Assembly (NCBI GenBank): GCA_028829895.1
Contig: CM054179.1
Location: 111,487,221 to 111,551,220, forward strand
Reading direction: 5' to 3'
Source of the DNA: Sinotaia quadrata
Taxonomy: Eukaryota > Mollusca > Gastropoda > Architaenioglossa > Viviparidae
Length of the DNA stretch: 64,000 nt
Part shown: positions 13,101-46,795 of the stretch, piece after piece
Layout: each line of letters starts with the position of its first letter
How positions within the stretch are numbered: the stretch's first letter is position 1
Translations under genes and position numbers: made by a program
Notes under the pieces: generated by a model
Seen by the model: only the letters and a program-made list of their open reading frames with translations
Database searches by the model: none
Told to the model about the DNA's origin: nothing

Positions 13101-14167
13101 AATGGGTGTTGTACATATATATATCCCTTTCAAATATGTATTAATGCAGGATTTAAACAAATGGGTGTTGTACATATATATATCCCTTTCAAATATGTAT
13201 TAACGCAGGATTTAAACAAATGGGTGTTGTACATATATATATCCCTTTCAAATATGTATTAATGCAGGATTTAAACAAATGGGTGTTGTACATATATATA
13301 TCCCTTTCAAATATGTATTAATGCAGGATTTAAACAAATGGGTGTTGTACATATATATATATCCCTTTCAAATATGTATTAACGCAGGACTTAAACAAGT
13401 GGGTGTTGTACATACGTATCCCTATAAAACACGTATTTATCAGGATTTAAGCAAGTAGACGTTGTTTATTTAACACAAAACTTTCTCTGGACCTGGCATT
13501 AGTGTTAGACTTGCCACACATCGTAGACTGGACATACATCCTCGCCTTTAAGATTTCTGTAGGATCAGGATTGTTGTTTTTCTTTGCTATGGACTTCAGT
13601 CAGGTGTGAATTTTTTTCTTTTTTCTTTTTACAGATTTTGTTGAGCACATAAACGATGCATACAATACCACAGAGGAAAACGGTCCTTCTAAACAGTCCT
13701 CTCTTCTAAAGCGGCCCAAACCAGCATCTGCTTCCGGCCACAGCCAGAAGACTAAACCGGACAACTTCGAAGGGTTGGGCGAGGAGGGGACGGAAACACA
13801 AGAGCTAACCGCTTCTGCAGAAGGCCGACCTGAACCTGGTTCAATAAGCCCTGATCCTTGTTCAGCAAACTTTACAACCGTTTCCGAAAACCCTGAACTC
13901 ACTTCGGATAACCTTGATTCATTGAACTCTGAACTCGCTTCAGGAAATTCCAAACCTGTTCTTGAAGTTGATCCCCTGCCACACTTTTTTCTCAGTTCAG
14001 ACGTCACCGAACCCGACAACCCCCAGATAGATTCTCTAGCAGTTCAGCCGCCATTTCTGAGTTTCGAAAATCAGATCGCGAATGCCAACGCGAAAGAAAA
14101 CAAAGATACTGGTTCTCCAGGAGATATATATGCTGTTGTAGATAAAAACAAAACGAAGCACGATTGA
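1053..14167 (+). CDS. Gene A: IgSF type I membrane receptor with two Ig-like domains, repeat stalk and tyrosine-bearing tail (6 exons)
   Basis: Spliced model: 1053-1134, 5713-5940, 7639-7926, 9805-10683, 11162-11203, 13635-14167. The lengths sum to 2052 nt (684 codons with stop), every exon has AG/GT borders, and every internal intron is phase 1, which is strong internal support. Order: signal peptide (about 1-27), Ig-like domain with C-x-C and WWPGYSDT (about 28-103), second Ig-like domain with four Cys (about 104-199), Ser/Thr/Pro stalk carrying five 12-aa repeats, TM helix near the end of exon 4 followed by KRKKG, a small juxtamembrane exon, then a roughly 177-aa acidic tail ending in a DIYAVV tyrosine motif. 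Expected at the cell surface, binding an unknown ligand. A second in-frame ATG at 1077 could be the start instead; it would leave a shorter, still good signal peptide. Exact orthology is unknown. An adhesion protein rather than an immune receptor is equally possible. Confidence 0.85.
2448..2572. repeat. Degenerate tandem repeat, about 30 bp x 4
   Basis: Unit contains AAATATAAAACTACTTTTTT and CACTGACA. Confidence 0.8.
2776..4380 (+). repeat. Dispersed repeat family 1, copy A (about 1.6 kb)
   Basis: It begins GGCAGAGTAAATTTGCCTAT and ends near GATTCTCATCACTTGTAATT. It shares ordered blocks with 37823-39600 over the whole length and with 25320-25784 and 6014-6175 over its start. No coding potential is seen. 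It lies in intron 1 of gene A. Confidence 0.75.
5341..5530. repeat. Tandem repeat, 38-39 bp x 5
   Basis: Unit contains GGTCATTAATAGCTTCCGTC. It lies in intron 1 of gene A. Confidence 0.85.
5713..5940 (+). CDS. Gene A exon 2: Ig-like domain with C-x-C and WxGY signature
   Basis: The exon is bounded by CATCCAG|GT and CAT|GTGAGT, is 228 nt long and is phase 1-1. It encodes an Ig-like fold: VTCYCQ (strand B with C-x-C), KLWWPGYSDT (strand C Trp), and VIYTCQM (strand F Cys). The same signature occurs in the domain-2 exons of genes B (30168-30404) and C (52449-52688). An alternative AG at 5720 would break the frame, so 5713 is preferred. Confidence 0.85.
6014..6175 (+). repeat. Dispersed repeat family 1, copy B (truncated start)
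   Basis: It matches the first about 160 bp of copy A, starting GGTAGAGTAAATTTGCCTAT, and is then cut off at the LINE endonuclease fragment. Confidence 0.75.
6176..6818 (-). mobile_element. LINE endonuclease fragment, inactive
   Basis: A minus-strand frame (6818-6354) reads as the N-terminus of a non-LTR ORF2 endonuclease of the exonuclease/endonuclease/phosphatase fold: LQWN, DIICLQETK (catalytic Glu), RGGLACIIK and IIIGDLNAKH (catalytic Asp and Asn). Homology then continues past a stop at 6354 and at least one frameshift to about 6176. No reverse transcriptase follows, so this is a dead, truncated insert in intron 2 of gene A. I/Jockey-like affinity is a guess from the LQWN start. Confidence 0.75.
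6972..7148. repeat. Minisatellite, 36 bp x 5
   Basis: Unit GTATTTGTGCCTAAGCTGTG and on, almost perfect. It is open in several frames but has no coding context; it is intronic in gene A. Confidence 0.95.
7639..7926 (+). CDS. Gene A exon 3: second Ig-like domain
   Basis: The exon is 288 nt, phase 1-1, with acceptor ACAATAG|AC and donor ATGC|GTGAGT. Translation shows VTLTCITTEVNPAPKYSWSV (strand B Cys, strand C Trp), an extra Cys pair, and KNVTCTATNT (strand F Cys). N-glycosylation sequons NTS and NVT are present. It differs from the C-x-C-N-A-T-W third domain of genes B and C. Confidence 0.8.
8225..8855. repeat. Minisatellite with higher-order structure, 47 bp x about 13
   Basis: Core TCTTAAGCAAGTTTAGG is followed by one of two tails, GCAGCGAAGGGCGTGTGATA or TAGCGATCAAAGTACATTTG. 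The tail types alternate in a block pattern, indicating multi-unit duplications. Confidence 0.95.
9205..9272. repeat. Short inverted repeat
   Basis: CACGCCCAAC (9205-9214) and GTTGGGCGTG (9263-9272) are perfect 10-bp arms around a 48-bp loop in intron 3 of gene A. No function is evident. Confidence 0.6.
9334..9435. repeat. Tandem duplication, 51 bp x 2
   Basis: Unit TCATACTCGACAATGTCCAT and on, identical apart from one base. Confidence 0.9.
9805..10683 (+). CDS. Gene A exon 4: Ser/Thr/Pro-rich stalk plus transmembrane helix
   Basis: The exon is 879 nt, phase 1-1 (ATTTCCAG|AA; AAAG|GTATTT). About 250 residues are rich in Thr, Ser and Pro, typical of an O-glycosylated extracellular stalk, and include five 36-nt repeats of a TSPVIFTA-type unit (9993-10172). 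A hydrophobic helix follows (core IAALAGGVGVAAVVIGIVMI), with small-residue GG and GVG spacing and a basic stop-transfer KRKK. Topology is extracellular N-terminus, cytoplasmic C-terminus. Confidence 0.85.
9993..10172 (+). repeat. Coding minisatellite in gene A stalk, 36 bp x 5
   Basis: Five in-frame copies of a 12-codon unit (Q-[KE]-P-T-T-S-P-V-I-F-T-A) plus a partial sixth, nearly identical at DNA level, implying recent expansion. Confidence 0.95.
11162..11203 (+). CDS. Gene A exon 5: juxtamembrane micro-exon
   Basis: The exon is 42 nt, phase 1-1, with acceptor TTTCTTCAAG|GA after a long pyrimidine tract and donor AAAG|GTGTGT. It encodes GQRKYETRDESLKK, a charged juxtamembrane segment with one tyrosine. 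Its length is divisible by three, so skipping keeps the frame. Gene B has a comparable charged start to its tail exon at 23169. Confidence 0.6.
11770..12390. repeat. Degenerate satellite-like array, about 30 bp units
   Basis: Repeated TTACATGACTTCATTACATC and CAGCGCTGTTA blocks with many variants. Intron 5 of gene A. Confidence 0.8.
12990..13450. repeat. Minisatellite, 59 bp x 8
   Basis: Unit CAGGATTTAAACAAATGGGT plus TATATATATCCCTTTCAAAT. It ends about 185 bp before exon 6 of gene A. Confidence 0.95.
13635..14167 (+). CDS. Gene A exon 6: cytoplasmic tail and stop
   Basis: Acceptor TTTTTACAG|AT after a strong pyrimidine tract enters in phase 1; the stop TGA is at 14165-14167. The tail is acidic and Ser/Pro/Glu-rich, probably disordered. 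It has tyrosines in AYNTT (start) and GDIYAVVDKNK (end). The latter matches NDVYAVPEKK of gene B, a candidate SH2-docking site. Confidence 0.8.
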
Positions 14168-14683
14168 AAGGAAAGTAAAAAGAGAGAAGAAAGAACTATC
14201 AGTTATTATTTTTAAGTCTGACAGTTACGTGTCTGTTGAAATCGACGACACGACAAAGATAATGATCGGATGAATTGCTTGACGACTGAGAAAGCGAGAT
14301 ATTTCATTCTGTGAAATGACTATGAAGTCACTGGTAATTCGTTTTATATAACTCATGTATTGTTAATCCTCTGACTGATGTCCATTTCAAAAGTCATTGT
14401 TTCCTGACTGAACACATTTGTTGGGATATTGCATTGCGAAATTTAAAAATGTTTTCTGCTAGTCGAGACGTGGCACATTCAGTAATCAACCGCGCCCGCT
14501 ATTTCCTTCTAGATAACATGTATGTCACATCTAAAATTTCTAGTGTAAGAAAGCATATTATATAGAACTCTAGAGCCATATATTTGTTAAAAAATTTTTA
14601 TAGCAGCTTATTCAGGAAAACACAATGTAATTTAACAATCATCAGTTGCAGCAACTAATTCTTAATTTGAATTATCAAAATTA

Positions 14684-14689
14684 AATAAA
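14684..14689 (+). promoter_or_regulatory. Candidate polyadenylation signal of gene A
   Basis: AATAAA lies about 515 nt past the stop codon. The intervening 14168-14683 is AT-rich with no ORF of note and is best read as 3'UTR. Confidence 0.45.
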
Positions 14690-14751
14690 CATTATTTCAA
14701 AATGATTTTTTATATCCATTACAGAATGTGATTTCTGTTTTTCAGTATATC

Positions 14752-14753
<2 letters not shown>

Positions 14754-14787
<34 letters not shown>

Positions 14788-14803
14788 CCAATCAATCAAT
14801 CTG
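14754..14803. repeat. (CAAT)n microsatellite
   Basis: About eleven CAAT units just past the gene A poly(A) signal. Confidence 0.9.
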
Positions 14804-15061
14804 TCTGTCTAAATGCACAGGCATACAGTGCTTCTTTAAGAAACTTATACAAGATGTGTATTGTAATTGAAAATGAAAATTTTGATGTTAATATATCATA
14901 GCAAGAATCAGAGTTTGATGAACTATATTTCATAACCCACGTGTAAAGACTGCTATATGACCAAACTCAGGAGAAAATTCATATTAATCTAAGTATTGTG
15001 TTTTCACATGGACCTAGTTTAATTCCTGTTTACTATCATACCCACATTGTAGATAGTGCAT

Positions 15062-15290
15062 AGAACAAACAGGCATATTTTCCTCTCTAGTATTTTACGG
15101 CTATGACATTAGATAGACAACAAACAGGCATATTTTCCTATTTATTCTTTCCCCGCTATGACATTAGATAGACAACAAACAGGCATATTTTCCTATCTAT
15201 TCTTTCACCGCTATGACATTAGATAGACAACAAACGGGCATATTTTCGTATCTATTCTTTCCCCGCTGTGACACTAGAGAGAGAACAGAC
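15062..15290. repeat. Minisatellite, 55 bp x 4
   Basis: Unit contains ACATTAGATAGACAACAAAC and GGCATATTTTCCTA. Confidence 0.9.
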
Positions 15291-17800
15291 ATATTTTCCT
15301 ACCTATTACTGCAACGCTTTGCAGTTCGTGCAGAGAAATCATAAGCTGCGATCGTTGGCTGCTGTCGCGGCGTACGTTAGTGAAAATGCACGTCTCCCCA
15401 AAAGTGTGAACGTCATATCCACTGTCAAACAGTACAAATATGCATTTGACATGCATTGTGTTTTGTATGTCATTTTGTGTCTGCATACATAGATACCTAC
15501 AACTTGTTTCGCCTACTTCTCTGTACTTAATTAATTTTTTAAATGTAACGCATACAATTTGTGTAGTTCGTGTATTTCGCCTTTGAGTTAAAACCGACCA
15601 ATCATTCCCGCCCCCTTCCAATATGACTGTCACTTCTTACAACGAAATGCAAACTCCGGTTAGGAAACTAAATTTATTTTCTTTTAAAGTTTGTTCTTAC
15701 ACATGTGCACTATATTAAATATCTGTCGTGTACACTTCACCCTTTGCTGACATTACACCTGTTCGAGAGTTTAGATGTTAAGGATAATATCACAAATCCT
15801 CCCTTTTCATGTCACACTGACCTGTCACTGTTTCAGCAGTTATTGTCAAACTCCTCTTAGAAATCAGCTCTCACTTCTGACGTCATCAAGAGATTTTCAG
15901 TAATTGTGCAGGACACTGAACTAATTGTCATTCACAAGTTGTTCACAGATGTAGGTTAAGCGATATTATTTGGTATTGACTAAATGTGACTTGTAGGTCA
16001 AGTGCTATTAATTAGTATTGACTAAATGTGATTTGTGAGGTGACGGCTAGAAAAAAGTGATGAAATGATACTTAGCGGTTTATTAGTAATAACTGCATTT
16101 ATAGACCTAATAGAAAGTTAGTTTATAGTAATATTTAAAATTACATATATTAATATGTTATTTGCAGTGCATTTTAAAAAATAATTGTGATTTTAAGCAT
16201 TATATATTAACACACATTGCATAACTTACATATATGGTGTTCTTGTACTGTGTAAGGAAAATAAATGATTTACTTTAAATGTTTGTGCATTTTAATATTG
16301 TATTTTAACCCACTTTCTCCATCACCACCACCACCACCAAAAATAAAAATAAGAATACGACCCAAACGATAATTAATATCAACAACAGCAAATAATCACC
16401 CATCAAAATCTCCTAATAAATAAGCAATATACTGATAATATATCTTTAATGGTATTATCGAATTTCCAATAATTTTATTTTATTTTTTTATATTTGCTTA
16501 GTGCTGGTGTATGGTGTATGAACCACGCGCGCGCGTGTGTATGTGTGCTGAAAATTTTAGCTGGTGTTACATGATCATGTTTGGATGTGTTGAAAGTGGA
16601 TTTAGCTGGGTGTTAGATGTTTGATCTTGTTCAGGTGTGTTGAAAGTGGATTTAGCTAGGTGTTAGGTGTTTGGGTGTGTTGTTCGCTGTGCGTGAATTA
16701 ACTTGATTGGGAAACTAAAAATTATGACCTTTTAGCAGTCAAATACGGAGTGTTTCACTCATTCAGACATTTCTATGAATATTAACAAGTGTATGCATTA
16801 TTTAAACATATGCCAGTGTAAAGGAAATAAATAAAACAGGTTGCTAATGTTTGCATATCTTCTAAGGTTGAGATATTTCAACAAAATGCATTTCTTTATT
16901 CAATTTTGAATCTAATTTGTTTAAAATTTATTTCCTAAATAAAACAAAACTTATTATACTGCTGCCCTTCGAACAATGTAACACGGGAGAAAATCGAGAA
17001 CAAATAAACAACGTTAAACAGTTGTTGCTGAATTAACTCCCATTGATATTTAATAGGAGACACTCGAGAATGCTCGCGAGAACAGAAACTACTTAACAAA
17101 TCCAACAAGGTTGTTTTTATTGTCAAACTGACTTGTTATGCCTTATTATTTTTATTTAAGCGTTCGTTATAAATATCTGAAATTTAAGCAATTATTTTAT
17201 GTTGTCAAAATGACTTACTTAAACTTTTGAAATTAATAGATGAGTTCGCTGTAGACAAATAAACAATTATGCTGTTGGTGTTCTCAAAGTGACTTTCTTA
17301 AACGATAGAAATTTATAGAAGAGTTCACTATGGACAACTTAAAATACGCAGTTTCGCTAAGGCTTACATGAACTTTGTGATATGGATGCCTGGATGTTCA
17401 CATCACGCAAGGAAATGTACTGTTTTTAAGTCAATGGTAAGACCTCAAAGTTATTAGATGCTACAGTTGTGTCAGCTTGCCTGTAGACACGTCAAGAATT
17501 ATCTGTCTGATGAGTGTACCAAGACGCACCCCTCTTGAACACAGTACAAAAATTGAACGATAGACTAATGTTCATGACACGTTACCTCACATCAAATCGC
17601 TTGCCATGAACAACAGACCGTTATTCTTGACACAGTAAAATACAGAGAATACATTTCATTCAAATCGCACTATTTCAGTGCACTTTACATTTGGGGAAAA
17701 GGTTTTGTTTTACATCTATAGTGCTTGAATAGCAGATAAGGGAGACAAACGTTGTCTTGAAAAAGGTCACTGTTTTAATTCAATACTGTATGAAGAGCAC
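15290..17800. other. Intergenic DNA with nothing recognisable
   Basis: AT-rich with short ORFs of no support, a CACCACCAC run near 16321, a CGCG/GTGT run near 16526 and a weak 50-bp duplication at 16558-16680. Confidence 0.6.
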
Positions 17801-18190
17801 ATATTGTAAAAGATTGTTTTAAATCAATACTACGTGAGATTAGCAGAAAAGCAAGAAAATATTGTCTTGAAAAGGAATCAGTTTTAATTCAATATGGATA
17901 ATTATCAGATAATGGAAACAAATACGATCTTAATAAGGATTCAAATTTAATTCAATACTGCATGATATCAGATAATGGAAACAAATACGATCTGATTAAG
18001 GATTCAGTTTTAATTCAATATACATGATTATCAGATATTGGAAACAAATATGAACTTATTAAGAATTCAGTTTTAATTCAATATACCTGATTATCAGATA
18101 TTGGAAACAAATACGAACTTATTAAGAATTCAATATACATAATTATCAGATATTGGAAACAAATACGATCTTATTAAGAATTTAACACTG
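17800..18190. repeat. Tandem repeat, about 55-60 bp x 6
   Basis: Unit contains CAGATATTGGAAACAAATAC and AAGAATTCAGTTTTAATTCA; units grow more similar toward the centre. Confidence 0.85.
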
Positions 18191-18277
18191 ATGCATTATA
18201 AGTCGACGGGAAAGAAGATTGATCTTGTAAAAGTTTCTATTTTAATTAAAGACTCCTTGATTAGCACACTGTCACAT

Positions 18278-19070
18278 AATTGCTTACGTAGCCCACAACC
18301 ACCCACATCTAAAAATAGACTACTCGTAAACCTACCTTCTAGAAAGGGTGACTCTTATTCCCTGGCTTGAACGTACCTGAATGTTCCAGACAACTCAATA
18401 AATTAACCAAAGTGAAGCTCAGTAACACAGTACCAGAAAATCACCTGTAAATCGTTAGTCAAATGCAGCTGACCATTGAGGCAACAAATTTTGACTTCGG
18501 GTGTTAACAAAGTATAATCATACTACTAACCTTATCATTGTTATCAACACAGCAGGATATCATCCTATGCATATATTATTGCTGAAGCTTGGGTTTTGCT
18601 TGCCTAACTGATATTATATTCAAGTTTATAACTTGAAATGAACAATATTTTATATTGCTATGTTTTGCTTATGATATTTAAATGTATGATGACCATGTAA
18701 GTAAGAGTGTTCTGTCACAGAACACATGAAGATGATTTCTTAGCCAAGTGTATTTTACTGGCAGATCAGCATTTTTCTGAGACCTTATCTGAGATATTGA
18801 TCAACGAGTGTTGAGCCATGAAACAATGCCAGAACAGAATTACTTTATCCTGGATGTTGACTTTGATAAATATTGCACTGCAGAGCAACACCAGAGCAGA
18901 ATGACCCAAATGCCAAGGAGGGATTCAATGAACCATATGTACATCTGCTAATGACATTCATTGGGACCCAGATGACACATTAGGCAGACTGACCCGAAAT
19001 TATGTATTTATAAAGTCAACAGATGTATAGCTTCAGTAAAGACATGCTCAAATTTATTTGAAGTATTTTA
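18278..19070 (+). repeat. Dispersed repeat family 2, copy 1
   Basis: Ordered matches to 44855-45590: CACAACCACCC, AAAAATAGACTAC, AACACAGCAGGA, AAGAGTGTTCTGTCA, ACTGGCAGATCAGCA and AGCTTCAGT. No ORF. Intergenic, between the convergent ends of genes A and B. Confidence 0.75.
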
Positions 19071-19753
19071 ATCAAAGTACTTTTAGAGTTCACTCAGAAA
19101 CATTCAGTGTTCTCTTATAAACTCTTTCATTATGCTCATACGAATGAACCAAATAATTACTTCAATGCCATAAGACTCAAATGAACATTCTCTTACAACA
19201 TCACACGGTCGTGATTATGAACTCAAATATACATAAACTCTCATTGTAACGGTTGAACTATTTGTTACATGTAACCTTGCTGTCTTATTTTATTTGTTGA
19301 ATACATTTATTGTTGATACATAGACAACTCATGTTAGCATGACACGGGTTATATGTTGTAGTCTGTCACCTGTATTTACTTACTATCCTGGCTGCATGTA
19401 ACAAGGGCTTGAGCTATCTAGAACTATCACACGTCTGTACTACATTATCCATCATTCATCGTTTTAACTCTTGTGGCCAGCCAGGATTTGGGTTTGGGGG
19501 ATTAGCCTGAGTTACCGGCGGCCTGGGGTGTAGGAGAATTAAAGCTTTGCCCTTCTCCCAGCAAAACGTCACACAGACAAGTGAGACAGAAATGGTCTTC
19601 TAATGACTGACTACTTTTACATCATACTTGCTAATTTTCGTTCACACCAGTCTTATAATGGCGTCAGTTCCTGGTCAGGATGTTGAATGCTGTCAAATAT
19701 GACTGAGCCATGGATCCATGGAAATCAGTTCATAATACATGAGTAGTATGGAG

Positions 19754-42085
<22,332 letters not shown>

Positions 42086-42659
42086 GTCTTGACAACAATT
42101 GAAATATGTCAAACACGACCGTCAGAGGAGGACGGCTACTGAAATAGCAAAAGTTCTCCTATAAATGTTTGCTGGAGTGTTACATATGCATGTGTATATA
42201 ATTTACTAAAATTAAAAAAACAGAACGAGGTTTTCGAGATTCATCATTCCTTGACGAGTACGACCGAAATAACTTCCTTGTTCGCAAGCAAACCAGTGTT
42301 TGCAAGACTCTACAATTTATAATAGCCTATTATAGTCACATCCGGAATGACTACATAAACTGAAATAGAATGAAATAAAATGAAATATTTATAAAAATTA
42401 TTTCAGCATACACTGATTTTGAGAGAACGCGTTCCTCTTGTGAATTCCCGAGAAATAAATTGTTCCCAAAATGTCGTACTCCTTGTTTCCTCGCAACAGA
42501 GTTAAATCTTCAACAAAATTAATCTATTGTCGAAATTAATTTGTGATGAATCTGGTGTCATTGATGTAATGTTGTACATTTACTGATCGCCCACACACTT
42601 AGAAATGCGCGAACAAATGTTATAATATGCACTCACAAGCACACGCATGCTTCCCACTT

Positions 42660-42661
<2 letters not shown>

Positions 42662-42722
<61 letters not shown>
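42662..42722. repeat. (CA)n microsatellite
   Basis: About 30 CA units upstream of gene B. A second CA/CG array lies at 42942-43000. Confidence 0.95.
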
Positions 42723-42723
<1 letters not shown>

Positions 42724-42724
42724 G

Positions 42725-42830
42725 TTGTCAGCGAGTTGAAACAGTAGCCTAGGTCCTAGAATACACAAGGTTTGGGGTTAAGGTCTTAGGGTCAAATCCT
42801 GCTATGTTTCCTGTGACTTTAGTCGACAAT
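42725..42830 (+). mobile_element. Possible tRNA-derived SINE head
   Basis: A box-A-like AGTAGCCTAGGTC near 42743 and a box-B-like GGGTCAAATCC near 42789 are spaced as in pol III promoters. No cloverleaf folds and no second copy was found in the window. Confidence 0.2.
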
Positions 42831-42940
42831 TGCACTCATGAATACAGAACAAAGCGAACATGACTACAAGTGTTCATAGATCTTTCGAGAATTAGAGTAA
42901 ATAAATGCCAATCTCTTGTTTCATCCTTTCACTCACTCAC

Positions 42941-42999
<59 letters not shown>

Positions 43000-43000
<1 letters not shown>

Positions 43001-44850
43001 TCAAGAATCCATTCCTTCGGAACGCTTGAAATAAAATTATTGATCTGTAAGGATGAGAGGCACAAAAACAATTTAGTTTGTAGCTGAGAGATTTATATTC
43101 TGTATAATTATCTCGCATGAAACCTATTTCTAATTTTGCTTCTCTCCTTCAGAAAGAAAAATTATAAGAAATACGCAAAATCAAATTTATAGTAAATATA
43201 AACCACGGTGTTTAAGCGTTATGTGCACCTTGCCTTTTACACTGGTGTGACACGTGTACTGTGTTTTCCTTGCTTGTGTCAAGGCAGTTAATTCGTCCGT
43301 TATGTTATGTTTCAGTAAGTTAATTTAGTTTTGAGCACGTTGATACAGATTTCAGTAACATAAGTTACATTTCAGTATGTAGAAATAAATTTCAGAGAAA
43401 TAAGTTACATTTCAATTAAGATAGATTTCAGTAAGATAACTTACATTTGAGTTAGTTAAGAGAGATTTCAGCAAGATAACTTACATTTCAGTGCGTTAAA
43501 TCGGATTGCTCCGCAAGTGTTGAGATCTGGCCTTGACTTTTGATGGTGGCTAACGTGTCTCTCATATTCCATTACAGTGTAAGGACATTTGTATGTGAAT
43601 GATTGTCCTTGAGATTTTCCAACTTTATCTCGTGTGTAGCCATGAAATCTGGCTACTGGCATCACATTCAGAATATCCGAAACGGGGGCGGGGACTCGGG
43701 TTGGGAAATAGGGGTTACCTCCCTACCTTGGTAAAGGCAGCCATTAGAAGTTTGCAATGACACCTTAACACGCGCTCTCCTTTGTCAACATACGCCCGAA
43801 TATAAAGCGTTCAGATTTTGTGTCTTTTACTAAACAAAAAACAGTTATGAAGCACTAAGCATTTTCCATCATCACATCACATACACTAACATACAACACA
43901 ACCATTAACAATAGGTAGGGAAAATATCGATAAAGTCGAATCAATTCCAGCAAAAGTCTGCAAATCTTATGCAGTTTAGTATGTTCGACTATATAGTAAA
44001 AATTGGAATGGAATGTCATAAAACATTTGCTTGTCCCTGGTCACGCTACTCGAGAAAGTAAATCCCACCTTAACCACACAAAACAAGCACCACAAAAACA
44101 AGACAAAATAAACCACAACTAAAGTAAACAAAGTAAACCCCAGCTTAACAACACAAAGCAAACATCAGCAAAACAAGACAAAATAAACCACAACTAAAGT
44201 AAACAAACTAAACCCCAGCCAAACGAGACATAGTAAACCACACCAAAACATAGTAAACCCAGGTAAATGAGACAAAGTAAATCCAACAAAACAAAACACA
44301 GTAAACCCAGCAAAAGAAGGCAAAGTAAACCCCAGCAATCCAAGACAAAGTAAAAAAGAATACATTTCTTAAAGTTGTAACCACTTTCATTCTCACATGA
44401 CTGATCTCCCGCTTTTCTCTTTTAACCCACACACGCGCCAAGTGAACACACACACACACACGCCAAGTGAACACGCACACACATGCCAAGTGAACACCCA
44501 CACACGCGCGCCAAGTGAACACGCACACATGCACTCTGCTGAGTTTTTGTCTGCTGGAAAATCAGAAAGAAAATTTCTTCTTCTGGTTTACATTTTTATA
44601 CAGTTCATCTAGAAACAATAACCAGCTTTTTCTTAAACAAGCATGTGCTTTTACCTTTTTGGTGTACTGCAAAGTGTTTCTCTCTCCGTGCATATAGAGC
44701 TCTAGTAAACATTTATTAAAAGGCAAGAGTACACAACTTAGAGACAAGGAATATCTTGATTGTAGTGTTTCTCTCCCCTGAAAACATTGCTCTAGAAAAC
44801 ATTTATTAGAATCAAGATTACGCCACTCTAAGAACCTCTTGTCACACAAT
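43000..44850. other. Intergenic DNA between genes C and B
   Basis: Degenerate repeats TTACATTTCAGTAAG (43320-43490), AACACAAAGTAAACCCCAGC (44050-44350) and GCCAAGTGAACACACACACA (44430-44525); no gene. Confidence 0.6.
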
Positions 44851-44854
44851 AGAT

Positions 44855-45590
44855 TATGTTCCCCACAACCACCCTCTAAAAATAGACTACACACAAACTT
44901 TATTCTAGAATGGTCGACCATTATCCCTAGGCTAGAAAAATGTCTGACTTTCTACATACTAAACTAAACAAGTGAAGTGCAGCTCAACTGCACACAAATA
45001 AATGTTTCAGAAATCTACCTGTAATTTGGCAGTCCAGTGCAAATCAACTGTAGAGGTGACACACATTTGGTTCCTGGTCTTAATATGTTCTGACCAACAC
45101 AGCAGGAAAATATCCTCTGCATATATTACTACTGAAGGTATGTGGTTTTGTTTGCATAACTAAATATTATAACTATTTTCATTTAATCTTAACTATATTT
45201 TATATTTTTATATTTTTACTTATTATATTTAAATGTTTGCTGAGAATGTAAGAGTGTTCTGTCAGAGAACACATGAGAATGAATTCTTAGCCCTTGTGTA
45301 CTTTACTGGCAGATCAGCACTTTATCTGAGACATTGAATTTGATGAGCACTGAGCCATAAAACACCAGAATGGAACCACTTTATCTTGGTTGTTGAATTC
45401 GTTGAGCATCGAGCTGTAAAGCTACATCAGAGTGGAATGACCCATGGGTCAGAGACACAGTTCCATGGACCATGTGCATGACTGTATTTATATGTGTCAC
45501 TGAGAACTTAGATGACACCTCAGCTAACTCCTAAGCTAAGTGATCTTAAAACCAACAAGCTGAACAGCTTCAGTCAAGTCTTTCTCTTGG
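44855..45590 (+). repeat. Dispersed repeat family 2, copy 2
   Basis: Same family and orientation as 18278-19070, diverged. It lies between genes C and B. Confidence 0.75.
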
Positions 45591-45844
45591 TTTACCATCA
45601 ACAGGGGTATCCCTCGTCACATGTGGAAGACACCGATGCGCTATCATGCTCTCAAAATCAACTTGAAGTGCCTATTCACTGCGTCAGTTCCTTCAAGCAG
45701 AACATGATTACAACAGTTCTAGTACATTTATATACAAGAAATTGTTCATATAATCAGCTTATAGTGTTGCTGTACATAAATGGGGTGTAGTGTATTCCTT
45801 TACATTTACACTCACCAAGCTAGACGATTTCCATTTAGTCTACC

Positions 45845-46165
45845 ATTGTTTCTACCATTTATTCAATCATTGCGTCTACCATTTAATCTACCATTGTTTC
45901 TAGCATTTAGTCTATCACCGTGTCTACCATTTAGTCTACCATTGTTTCTAGCATTTAGTCTATCACCGTGTCTACCATTTAGTCTACGATTGTTTATAGC
46001 ATTTAGTCTATCATTGTGTCTACCATTTAATCTATCACTGTGTCTTCCATCTAGTCTACCATTGTTTCTAACATTTAGTCTATCACTGTGTCTACCATCT
46101 ATTCTACCATTGATCCTACTAACTAGTCTACCATTTAGTCCATCATTGTGTCTACCTACCACCTA
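45845..46165. repeat. Degenerate minisatellite, about 19 bp sub-units
   Basis: Repeated TCTACCATTTAGTCTACCAT and CTATCACTGTG blocks. The open frames through it are by-products of the repeat. Confidence 0.9.
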
Positions 46166-46184
46166 GTTTACTATTGCGTCTCCT

Positions 46185-46565
46185 GAAGAAACTTCTGAAA
46201 CTTCAAATTACTGCAACTAGGATGATTCTGAAAGCACCAAGAACTGATCGCATTTTTCTACGTCTCCACAGCAACCACTGACTACCTGTACACAACAGAA
46301 TGCCAGACATAATCTTTCTCTTTGTTATGCTTTACTGTGCAGTTCAAGCCCTAAATCCCTCTCTTCTATCAGACATGTACACTCCTGCTAAAAAAAATGT
46401 GTTCTTCATCAGACCAAGTCATTTCCAACATAATAAAGCAAATGATCTTTATATTTTTGTTGATAACATTTAGTGTTATCAGTGTCCATCTGATTGGAAT
46501 GTGTTACCGTCTGAGATGAGACACTTCAAGATCATTTTCAAGATGTTTCTCAAAGCACGTCGTTT
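46185..46565 (+). mobile_element. Reverse-transcriptase C-terminal fragment of a second LINE, inactive
   Basis: Broken frames read as the C-terminal end of a CR1/L2-type ORF2: LPVHNR, ALNPSLLSDMYTPAKKN, RPSHF and then DWNVLPSEMR followed by FKIIFKMFLK, in family order. Stops and frame changes show decay. Confidence 0.6.
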
Positions 46566-46795
46566 TACATCAGCAAAAATATCACATTGTGTCATCGTGC
46601 ATTCAAAACTGTTATCTCATTAAAATCCACTTTATACGAATCATATCGTAATACTGTTGTTGTGTTGTATGTTGTTTTACATCAGCAAAAATATCACATT
46701 GTGTCATCGTGCATTCAAAACTGTTATCTCATTAAAATCCACTTTATACGAATTATTTCGTAAATACTGTTGTTGTGTTGTACGTTGTTTTATGC
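46565..46795 (+). repeat. Tandem duplication of about 100 bp
   Basis: The block beginning TTACATCAGCAAAAATATCA occurs at about 46567 and again at about 46677, with few differences, directly after the LINE fragment. Confidence 0.8.

Noticed and set aside
45780..46166. 128-codon Leu/Pro/Ser-rich ORF
   Set aside because: Product of a TCTACCATTTAG-type tandem repeat open on both strands.
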